DNA from: Campylobacter pinnipediorum subsp. pinnipediorum
GTDB taxonomy: Bacteria > Campylobacterota > Campylobacteria > Campylobacterales > Campylobacteraceae
Direction: 5' to 3'
DNA length: 64,000 nt
NCBI RefSeq assembly: GCF_002021925.1
Contig: NZ_CP012546.1
Location: 310,001-374,000, forward strand
In this document: in pieces, positions 47,474 through 54,399 of the stretch
Position numbering within the stretch: the first letter of the stretch is position 1
Layout of the letters: the number at the start of each line of letters is the position of its first letter
Program-made: the position numbers and the translations under genes
Notes under the pieces: model-generated
Told to the model about the DNA's origin: nothing
Database searches by the model: none
What the model saw: the letters and a program-made list of their open reading frames with translations, nothing else

Positions 47474-48055
47474 GCCTGATTGTATTAAGAGCAATGACTA
47501 GGAGTTTTATTTATTATGAATTGTTAACAATGAAATCACAAGATCCATAGAAGCAAATAGACAAATAGGACAGCGCTTTAAAATTTGATAAATTCTAATA
47601 ATTTTCGTTTTAAGTAAGACAGATGATATAGATGTGTTTTTAAACACAAATACATTGATAATTTTTAATAGGAAGTGATAATTCAATGCTATAGCTATTC
47701 AAAAAACATTTTGGATACAACTAAGCAAAGAGAGACTTTATGCATAAATCATTAAGTGATAATGAAATCTTGTATATACATGTAGATAGACTAAAACTCT
47801 ACCAAATTTTTAAAACTATAAAATATAAACCACTTTGTTTATTTGGGTTTTTTGTAAATACAGCATTTATAAGGTCTCCTATAGCTATGTCATATTTTCT
47901 ATTTTATTGATATCAAAAGTATAAATATGTATCCTGGTTTTAGAGCTATTTTATAAAATATTTTTTGTGTTTTATCTATCACGCAAAAGGCATTTAAGTA
48001 AGCAAAGATATGTAATATAATATTTAAAATTAATAATATTTTAATAATTCATTAG
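47474..48055 (+). pseudogene. Gene-free, decayed stretch after macB
   Basis: About 580 bases with no intact gene. Protein-like pieces occur in shifting frames, such as NEITRSIEANRQIGQRFK at about 47530-47585 and AIQKTFWIQLSKERLYA near 47690-47745. The first resembles the repeating helix of TolC-type outer-membrane factors (SIEAN....QQRF), so this may be what remains of the third macABC component, but the match is by eye and weak. The rest is AT-rich. Confidence 0.35.
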
Positions 48056-48061
48056 TATAAT
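48056..48061 (+). promoter_or_regulatory. -10 element for the first pilin-like gene
   Basis: TATAAT 62 bases upstream of the pilin-1 ATG, at the end of the decayed stretch. It shows that the pilin genes have their own promoter and are not part of macAB. Confidence 0.5.
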
Positions 48062-48122
48062 TCGCCAAATGCTTTATATAAATGTATATAAGGTATTGCA
48101 TATTTTTACAAAAGGAGAAACC

Positions 48123-48626
48123 ATGAAAAAAGGTTTTACTATGATCGAATTGATCTTCGTGATCGTTATATTAGGTATCTTAGCAGCTGTTGCTGTGCCA
48201 AGACTAACAGCTACAAGAGATGATGCTGAAGTAGCAAAAGCAGCCACAAACTTAACTACACTTGTAAGTGACATTACATCTTACTATACATCACAAGGTG
48301 AATTAGCCAGTAAAATAAAAGATATGACAAATGTTCAAGTAGATGAAAAAACTAATTTAACCGCTGAGTTAATTTCAGCAGGAAAAAAATGTATAAAAGT
48401 GGTTGGAACAAAAGCAACAGATGCAACAGCAACACCAGCAACAGGAGCAACGTTGACTATATCAAAAGGAACTGATTTAGCGGCAGCTATATGTTCTAAA
48501 CTTTATAAGATGAGAAGTATAGCCGAGCTTCTAGGTGGTACTGTTGGCGAGAATGGCAATATAACTTACGCCACCAACAATAATGGCAAAACAATAGAAC
48601 TTGGTGGAAGTGGAATAGTTTACTAA
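48123..48626 (+). CDS. Type IV pilin-like protein, first of three tandem copies
   Basis: A 167-residue class III-signal protein: KKG-FTMIELIFVIVIL with glycine before the cleavage site, glutamate at +5 and the long hydrophobic helix of pilins and pseudopilins. The C-terminal domain has TRDDAE and DMTNV blocks shared with the two following proteins and just two cysteines, C90 and C124, likely a disulfide. Between them is a threonine/alanine-rich insertion (DATATPATGAT). AAAAGGAG precedes the ATG. No peptidase or motor genes are in the window. It may be a pilin, a minor pseudopilin or a transformation factor. Confidence 0.9.
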   Translation: MKKGFTMIELIFVIVILGILAAVAVPRLTATRDDAEVAKAATNLTTLVSDITSYYTSQGELASKIKDMTNVQVDEKTNLTAELISAGKKCIKVVGTKATDATATPATGATLTISKGTDLAAAICSKLYKMRSIAELLGGTVGENGNITYATNNNGKTIELGGSGIVY

Positions 48627-48632
48627 TAAATA

Positions 48633-48665
48633 TTTTATAACCTAGTTTTTAACTAGGTTATAAAA
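48633..48665 (+). terminator. Terminator after the first pilin-like gene
   Basis: A 15-bp perfect inverted repeat (TTTTATAACCTAGTT / AACTAGGTTATAAAA) with a 3-base loop. It separates the first pilin gene from the next two, which start 160 bases later. Confidence 0.85.
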
Positions 48666-48826
48666 CTCACTCAATGTGCTGTGCTTAATACTTTTTATAT
48701 CTTAATATGAATCCGCTCAATTAAATCTTGATCAAACTTTTGAATATCAAAATTTATATCATTTTTACATAAATTATGCTAAGATAAAAGATTATATAAA
48801 CATAATTTTACTAAGCTAAGGGATTT

Positions 48827-49324
48827 ATGAAAAAAGCTTTTACGATGATAGAACTTGTATTTGTTATAGTGATACTTGGCATACTAGCAGCTATCTCTAT
48901 ACCAAAACTTATGGCTACAAGAGATGATGCTGAGATAGTAAAGACTTTAACAAATGTAAACACCATCATAAGTGATATCGGTATGTATTATATTACTAGA
49001 TCAGATATAGCACCAAATCTCAAAGATATGACAAATGTCCGTGTCTTATATGGATATGGCTGGGAAAACAACAGCATACTTTCAGCCGGTAAAAAATGTA
49101 TGAAGATAACTCTTGTCAAAGAGAGTGGCGAAAAACCTATACACCTAAAACTAGAAGATGGAGAAGAGGCGTCTGATAGTTTTTGTCAAAAGATATTAAA
49201 ATCTCAAAGTATAGTGGAACTAAAAAGCAGGAAATTTAGCTTTTATGATAATACAAAGAAAGAAAGCTCTCTTAGTGGTGCTGGTGAATTTTCACTTGGT
49301 ACTGGAAGCGGTGCGAAATTTTAA
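48827..49324 (+). CDS. Type IV pilin-like protein, second of three tandem copies
   Basis: A 165-residue paralogue of the preceding pilin: KKA-FTMIELVFVIVIL, with alanine before the cleavage site, then TRDDAEIVKT and DMTNVRV blocks, and the cysteine pair C91 and C120. The threonine-rich insertion of the first copy is replaced by charged sequence (KESGEKPIHLKLEDGEEA). It is separated from the third copy by 36 bases and probably shares its transcript. AAGGGA precedes the ATG. Confidence 0.9.
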   Translation: MKKAFTMIELVFVIVILGILAAISIPKLMATRDDAEIVKTLTNVNTIISDIGMYYITRSDIAPNLKDMTNVRVLYGYGWENNSILSAGKKCMKITLVKESGEKPIHLKLEDGEEASDSFCQKILKSQSIVELKSRKFSFYDNTKKESSLSGAGEFSLGTGSGAKF

Positions 49325-49360
49325 AAACTAAGCATAATTTTGGATAGATGAGGTTTGAAG

Positions 49361-49912
49361 ATGAAAAAAGCTTTTACTATGATAGAACTTGTATTTGTTA
49401 TAGTTATACTTGGTGTATTATCGGCAATAGCTGTTCCTAAATTTCTAGCAACAAGAGATGATGCGGAGATAGTAAATACAGCCAAAAACCTAAGCACCTT
49501 TGTAAGCGATATAGGTATGCACTATACATCCCGAGTAAGTTTATCTGATAACTTAGAAGATATGACAAACGTTCGTGCTATAAGGAAAAATGAATATAAT
49601 GGCAACTACTATCTTATGACTAATGGCAAAGAGTGTATAAAGATACGACTTATACCAGAAGATAAGATAAATAGCACACCTTCATATCTAGAGATAACAC
49701 AAAACGAAGCGACTAAGCGCGATCCTTTATGCCAAAAGATAATACAATACAAAAGCATTCAAAATATAATGAGTACGCAGTTTAAATACATACAAAAAAC
49801 AAATAAAATAGTCGGTCAAGATAGAAGTTCGGCAACTCCTGTTCTTATCACAGAATACACACCTGAAGTCATAACAGGCATACCTCTTGGTATGTCAAGC
49901 ATTAAGTGGTGA
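49361..49912 (+). CDS. Type IV pilin-like protein, third of three tandem copies
   Basis: A 183-residue member of the triplet: KKA-FTMIELVFVIVIL, TRDDAEIVNT, DMTNVRA, and cysteines C92 and C124. ATG at 49361 is chosen over a TTG two codons upstream because it matches the N-terminus of the other two. The N-terminal 40 codons are nearly identical at DNA level to copy two, while the C-terminal half has diverged, the pattern of duplicated pilin genes under selection. A terminator follows. Confidence 0.9.
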   Translation: MKKAFTMIELVFVIVILGVLSAIAVPKFLATRDDAEIVNTAKNLSTFVSDIGMHYTSRVSLSDNLEDMTNVRAIRKNEYNGNYYLMTNGKECIKIRLIPEDKINSTPSYLEITQNEATKRDPLCQKIIQYKSIQNIMSTQFKYIQKTNKIVGQDRSSATPVLITEYTPEVITGIPLGMSSIKW

Positions 49913-49919
49913 TACCTGC

Positions 49920-49951
49920 CCTAAACATAGCTAGACAAAACTATGTTTAGG
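49920..49951 (+). terminator. Terminator after the third pilin-like gene
   Basis: A perfect 11-bp stem (CCTAAACATAG / CTATGTTTAGG) with a 10-base loop eight bases past the stop. It lacks a T run. Confidence 0.65.
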
Positions 49952-50041
49952 CTATATGTTAGAATAAATTTTATAAGAGATTTAAAAGACATTTAAAAGA
50001 ATCAAATATAATAAATTTAAAAATTTTTAAAAAGGAAAAAA

Positions 50042-50758
50042 ATGAAAAAAGTTTTGATGACAAGTTTGGTCGCGGCTAGTTTTGCATTTGGTGCTAATGA
50101 CACACAAATAATTGAGTTTTATGGTAATGTTTTACCAGAAAACCTTAAAGCTACTGTGCAAGAAAGAAAAGCGCTAGATAGTTCATCGGGTATAGAAAGT
50201 GTTATTGTAAATATAAGCGATGGTAAGGTTACTCAAAGCGATGTGATTTTTACAAAAGGGGATTATGTATTTCCTGATGTGATAGATGTCAAAAAAGGTA
50301 TGAGCTATAAGGCATCTTTTGGCGAGCAAATGCTAGAAAAAAATCTTGCAAAAGTCTATAAAGAAGAGGATAAAAAATACATAATATCACTAGGAAAAGA
50401 TAATAAAAATCCTACAAAAGTTATGTTTAGTGATCCTGAATGCCCTTATTGTAGAGCTGAATTAAAAGAGATAGAAAAAACACTAAAAGATACAAACCTA
50501 AAGATCATCATAACACCAGTGCATGATAAAAGCTCTCTTCAAAAAGCACATCTTATATACAAAGATATAGCAAAAGCAAAATCAGATAGCGATAAGGTCA
50601 AGATACTAAGAAAATACTTTGATGAAAAATACGAAGTTAAAGATGGCTCAGTCAGCGATAAAGAGGTTGAAAGTATCGATAAACTTAGACAAAAATACTT
50701 CGCTACAGGTGTAAGAAGTGTGCCTAAGTTTGTAGATGAGGCTAAGTTGTTAAAATAA
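50042..50758 (+). CDS. DsbC/DsbG-like thioredoxin-fold periplasmic protein
   Basis: A 238-residue exported protein (signal about residues 1-17, cleavage near FAFGA). The N-terminal part (to about 115) is an N-terminal dimerisation-like domain; the thioredoxin fold carries the active site DPECPYCRAE with C134 and C137, and the cis-proline loop GVRSVPKF near residue 229. The CPYC site is of the oxidoreductase/isomerase type. It is a single-gene unit directly after the pilin triplet, each member of which has one cysteine pair; that makes the pilins candidate substrates by inference only. AAAAAGGA precedes the ATG. Confidence 0.88.
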   Translation: MKKVLMTSLVAASFAFGANDTQIIEFYGNVLPENLKATVQERKALDSSSGIESVIVNISDGKVTQSDVIFTKGDYVFPDVIDVKKGMSYKASFGEQMLEKNLAKVYKEEDKKYIISLGKDNKNPTKVMFSDPECPYCRAELKEIEKTLKDTNLKIIITPVHDKSSLQKAHLIYKDIAKAKSDSDKVKILRKYFDEKYEVKDGSVSDKEVESIDKLRQKYFATGVRSVPKFVDEAKLLK

Positions 50759-50765
50759 TTCAAAT

Positions 50766-50789
50766 AAAGTTAGGATTTTTCCTAACTTT
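50766..50789 (+). terminator. Terminator after the DsbC-like gene
   Basis: A perfect 10-bp stem (AAAGTTAGGA / TCCTAACTTT) with a TTTT loop starts seven bases past the stop. Confidence 0.8.
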
Positions 50790-51123
50790 TAAAATATCCA
50801 TAAAATACGATTTGTATTTGACATTAAAAACCATAAATTTTTAAGCCAGCATATGCAAAAACTCTTTTTATAATTATAATATTAACAATGCAAAAACCAC
50901 TCAATAATTTTAAGCTATGATACCATATCCGCAAACATCTACAAACTTCTTTCTAAATTTTATTTTTATAAATTGTTTAAATATACTATATAAACATTAA
51001 GTGTTTTAGTGCTAAAAAATATTTGGCGATTTGCTTTATTGGATAAAATCTTAGTAAATTTCATACTAAGATATAATAAATTTGAATTTATGTTTTATGT
51101 GATTGACAGATAAAAACTTATTT
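50790..51123. other. Gene-free stretch between the DsbC-like gene and the sensor kinase
   Basis: About 330 AT-rich bases between two convergent genes. No gene, RNA or clear hairpin can be supported. Stop codons are dense on both strands; it may hold the terminator of the psr operon, but no strong stem is seen. Confidence 0.5.
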
Positions 51124-52242
51124 TTATAGTGTTGATTTAGATATCTTAAAAGTATAAGTAAAAATACTACCCTCATTTAGCTTTGAAACTACATTGTATT
51201 TTATGTCGTATTTTAAGCAGATTTCTCGGACTATATTTAGTCCAAGACCAAACCCGCCCTGAACTAAATCCTCTCTTTCATATCTTTTAAACACACGATT
51301 TATATCTTTTATGCCGTATCCAAAATCTTGTATCTTAAATGTAGCAAAGCCATTGTCTTTTATCAGACTAACTACCACTTTTGAGTTTTTTGGACTGTAT
51401 TTTATGGCATTTATGATATTGTTATCTATAATTCTTTGTAAGGCTAATTTACTCATCAAAACAGATATATCACTATCTATCTCTTTATGAATGACAATTT
51501 CCTTTGTGTCAGCAATGGAGAGCAAAAACAAAACTCTACGCTCTAAGTACTCACTAAAATTTATACTCTCTATTGGAAATTTAATATGCCCTTTTTTTAT
51601 ATAATATTCAACATCTTCGTAAGCTATCTGCATTTGTTTTAAGGCATTTTGTATACGTTTTGTGTGTTTGTTTGTAATTCCTATCATTTCTAAGTTTATA
51701 CTAGCCACGCTAAGCGGTGTTTTTAGCTCGTGCATAGCATCATTAAAAAAGTTATTCATATATTTTTGTGCTTGCTTGTATGGTCTAACACTTGCTATAT
51801 AAAATGTATAAAATATAAAAACAACCAAGACAAGAGTAAAAACCAGCATTATAAGAAATATAAATAGATTGTGCTTGTTTGAAATTTCTTGAGATATAAC
51901 TATAAAATAAGGAACTTTGTCTTTAAAAAAGAAATTCTTATAAAAAAGATAACCATCTTCTTGCATTGTAACAAATTTAAAATCACTTGGTTGTTTTGAT
52001 AAGTTTGAAAATACAGGCTTTAAGCTTGTATCATAAATAGCATAGTTGTATATAACTGAATTTGGTAATGTCTTATCTGAGATAAAATTGTAAGTTACCT
52101 TTTCTTCAAAACGCATAATTGAAAAGATATTTTTTAAAATTTCATCTTGGTTGATTATACTTAAGGTGTTAAAACCCTTAAATACAAACAAAAGCATTAT
52201 TAGTAAAGATGCAAGTATTGGTATCTTAAGCTTTTTTAGCAT
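51124..52242 (-). CDS. Sensor histidine kinase of the psr operon
   Basis: A 372-residue membrane sensor kinase. Two membrane segments (about residues 7-24 and 126-150) frame a small periplasmic sensor domain of about 100 residues with no family I recognise. The phosphoacceptor is His171 in NDAMHELKTPLS; ATP-binding motifs are DNNIINAIKYS (N box), DFGYGI (G1) and GGFGLGLNI (G2). It overlaps the response regulator by 17 bases and is the last gene of a unit starting with psrA, so it may sense a signal related to polysulfide, thiosulfate or another PsrA substrate. Confidence 0.92.
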   Translation of the reverse strand: MLKKLKIPILASLLIMLLFVFKGFNTLSIINQDEILKNIFSIMRFEEKVTYNFISDKTLPNSVIYNYAIYDTSLKPVFSNLSKQPSDFKFVTMQEDGYLFYKNFFFKDKVPYFIVISQEISNKHNLFIFLIMLVFTLVLVVFIFYTFYIASVRPYKQAQKYMNNFFNDAMHELKTPLSVASINLEMIGITNKHTKRIQNALKQMQIAYEDVEYYIKKGHIKFPIESINFSEYLERRVLFLLSIADTKEIVIHKEIDSDISVLMSKLALQRIIDNNIINAIKYSPKNSKVVVSLIKDNGFATFKIQDFGYGIKDINRVFKRYEREDLVQGGFGLGLNIVREICLKYDIKYNVVSKLNEGSIFTYTFKISKSTL

Positions 52243-52897
52243 CTATTTTATATCCTATACGCCTTTTTGATGATATAAAACTACTAGATGTTTTATTTCT
52301 TATCTTTAATATATGCATACGGATATCTGCTTCTTCTATGTTTTTGTTTTCCCATACATTTTCTATCAAGTCCGCAATGCTAACATAAACATTTAAGTGC
52401 GATATAAGATACTCTACAAGTTGTAACTCTTTTGCGCTTAAATCTATCGCGTTGTTGTTCTTATCAAATAGAGTTCTTTTATGTATATTAAAACTAAAAT
52501 CCTCGTTTAGATAGACAATATTTCTATCATCAACATTGTAATATTTTCTTAAAAGCTCTGCGACTCTAAGTTTAAGCTCTGCTAACTCAAATGGTTTTTT
52601 AAGATATTCGTTACAGCCTAACTCATAGCAAATAGCCATATCGTTTATATCAACAAGAGAGGTCATAATCATAATAGGGGTTTGGATATCTAGGTTTTTT
52701 ATATATTTCATAACTTCAAAGCCATTTATATTTGGAACTTTGATATCAAGTATAAAAAGATGGTAAAAGCCATTTGCTATCTTATCACAAGCTAAAGCTC
52801 CATCAGCAACCGAATCAACCTCATATCCAAGAGAGTGTAAGTATTCACTTACACTCTCGCTAAGTTCTATATCATCTTCTAACAGTAAAATTCTCAT
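52226..52897 (-). CDS. OmpR-family response regulator of the psr operon
   Basis: A 223-residue regulator: receiver domain with acidic pocket E7-D8-D9, phosphorylation site D51 (FILDIKVP) and the lysine in LKKPFEL near residue 103, then an OmpR/PhoB winged-helix domain (AKELQLVEYLISH, ISSKRRIGYKI). The start at 52897 is chosen because MRILLLEDD is the canonical opening and the ATG overlaps the psrC stop as TAATG. It is translated with psrC upstream and the kinase downstream. Confidence 0.93.
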   Translation of the reverse strand: MRILLLEDDIELSESVSEYLHSLGYEVDSVADGALACDKIANGFYHLFILDIKVPNINGFEVMKYIKNLDIQTPIMIMTSLVDINDMAICYELGCNEYLKKPFELAELKLRVAELLRKYYNVDDRNIVYLNEDFSFNIHKRTLFDKNNNAIDLSAKELQLVEYLISHLNVYVSIADLIENVWENKNIEEADIRMHILKIRNKTSSSFISSKRRIGYKIDAKKA

Positions 52898-53832
52898 TAA
52901 ATTCCTGTAAAAATTTGTCCGGCATAAACTATATAGCATCTAAGTAAAACGACACCAACTAAAACTAAAAAAGTGTTAAAAACTATAACACCTTGTTTAT
53001 AAGTATGCCCTTTTAATGCTGTTAAGTCTATTAAAATAGGCATTAATAATCCAAGTCCTACAGCACCTATCCAAAATATTGCAGATATGCCTCCTGTTGT
53101 TAAAGCATTTTTTACAAATAATGCTGCATTTTCGCTGGTAGAAAATACAAACATAAACAATACCACTATCAAGGCTATTTCAAAAAATATGGCAAATAAA
53201 TCAAGCTTTAAAAGTGTGGCGATAGATGATTTGTCTATATCGTTTTTAAATGATAAAATTCCAAAAAATATACTTGCTGCAATACCAGAACTAAAGCCTG
53301 AAACCAAAAATAGTATAGGAAGTATATAGTTGTTCCAAAGAACTATCTTGCTAACGGCACTTAGTAAAAATCCGGTATAAACACCAACACCAATAGCTAA
53401 AATAAAAAGGAGTAGTTCAAGTAAATTTAGAAGTCTTGTTTTCGCGATGGTGTTTATAATGCTTTTAAAAGGAGCTAAAAACTTAACATCTCTAAATGCA
53501 TAGATAGCATACACAAAAGCCAAAGGTGTATAAAATAAAAGTAAAGCAACACCGATAGACATAACAGATTTAAAGTTGTATTTTAATAAAATCCAATAAA
53601 AATCGAAAGGCTTACCAAGGTCAAAAACCAAAAGTGCAAGACCTATGCTTATGCTAAGCGGTGCGAGCAAAGAGGCTGATTTAAAACACGCGTCATTTTT
53701 ATCACGCCATCTTTGAATGATAGCTACCATCATAGCGCCAGCGCTAAGACCAGCCAAAAATAGATAAATGGCGATAGGCCACGGCCAATAAATTTCATTA
53801 TACTGCAACATACTTCCCCACATATTATTCAT
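52897..53832 (-). CDS. psrC: Polysulfide reductase membrane subunit PsrC/NrfD
   Basis: Quinol-oxidising membrane anchor of the NrfD/PsrC family, 311 residues with about eight membrane segments. The N-terminus YNEIYWPWPIAIYLFLAG with a short loop before the first segment is typical of PsrC. The ATG at 53832 is chosen because CTAAAGGAGAAAG lies upstream; an in-frame upstream codon at 53865 is unlikely. The size matches PsrC of Wolinella succinogenes (about 317). Electrons from menaquinol pass to PsrB and PsrA. Confidence 0.92.
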   Translation of the reverse strand: MNNMWGSMLQYNEIYWPWPIAIYLFLAGLSAGAMMVAIIQRWRDKNDACFKSASLLAPLSISIGLALLVFDLGKPFDFYWILLKYNFKSVMSIGVALLLFYTPLAFVYAIYAFRDVKFLAPFKSIINTIAKTRLLNLLELLLFILAIGVGVYTGFLLSAVSKIVLWNNYILPILFLVSGFSSGIAASIFFGILSFKNDIDKSSIATLLKLDLFAIFFEIALIVVLFMFVFSTSENAALFVKNALTTGGISAIFWIGAVGLGLLMPILIDLTALKGHTYKQGVIVFNTFLVLVGVVLLRCYIVYAGQIFTGI

Positions 53833-54388
53833 GGCTTTCTCCTTTAGTGTTTGCAACCATAGCAAGTCTTGGTCGTGTGTTTAAATGCTCTTTTGGATAA
53901 TAAACTTTTTTCTCTTTTAGTTTTTTAGAAATTTCTGAGTTTTCATCGTTTGCGTCGCCAAATACAAGAGCATCAGTAGGACATACACTAACACAAGCTG
54001 GATCTTCGCCTTTACCAAGTCTACTCTCATAGCAAAATGTGCATTTTCCTATCTCGCCATCAGGTAAAACAAATCTAGCGTCATAAGGACAGGCTAAAAT
54101 GCAGTATTTGCAAGAAACACAAATTTTGTGATTTAAGAGTGTTACGCCATCTTCTGTCTTAAAACTAGCGCCTGTAGGACAAACATCAACACAAGGTGCA
54201 TCTTCACACATAACACAGCTATGTCGTAAAAAATCCATCTTTAAATTCGGAAAAGTTCCAATCATCTTGGTATGAACTTGCAAGCGATATAATCCTCTAG
54301 GAACTGAGTTTTCACTTCTACAAGCAACCGAACAAGCTTGACAACCTATGCATAAATTTTCATCGTGTAACATTAAATATTTTTTCAT
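53825..54388 (-). CDS. psrB: Iron-sulfur subunit PsrB
   Basis: A 187-residue electron-transfer subunit with four [4Fe-4S] motifs: CIGCQACSVACRSEN, CVMCEDAPCVDVCPTGA, CVSCKYCILACPYDA and CTFCYESRLGKGEDPACVSV followed by CPTDAL. The length fits PsrB/DmsB-type subunits. It overlaps psrC by eight bases and follows psrA by 11 bases. It sits on the periplasmic side in Psr complexes, exported with the Tat-signal subunit PsrA. Confidence 0.94.
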   Translation of the reverse strand: MKKYLMLHDENLCIGCQACSVACRSENSVPRGLYRLQVHTKMIGTFPNLKMDFLRHSCVMCEDAPCVDVCPTGASFKTEDGVTLLNHKICVSCKYCILACPYDARFVLPDGEIGKCTFCYESRLGKGEDPACVSVCPTDALVFGDANDENSEISKKLKEKKVYYPKEHLNTRPRLAMVANTKGESHE

Positions 54389-54399
54389 ATCATCATCCC

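Noticed and set aside
48721-48740. TTGATCAA as an FNR-type half-palindrome upstream of the second pilin gene
   Set aside because: The four-base spacer is missing, so it does not match the CRP/FNR site form.
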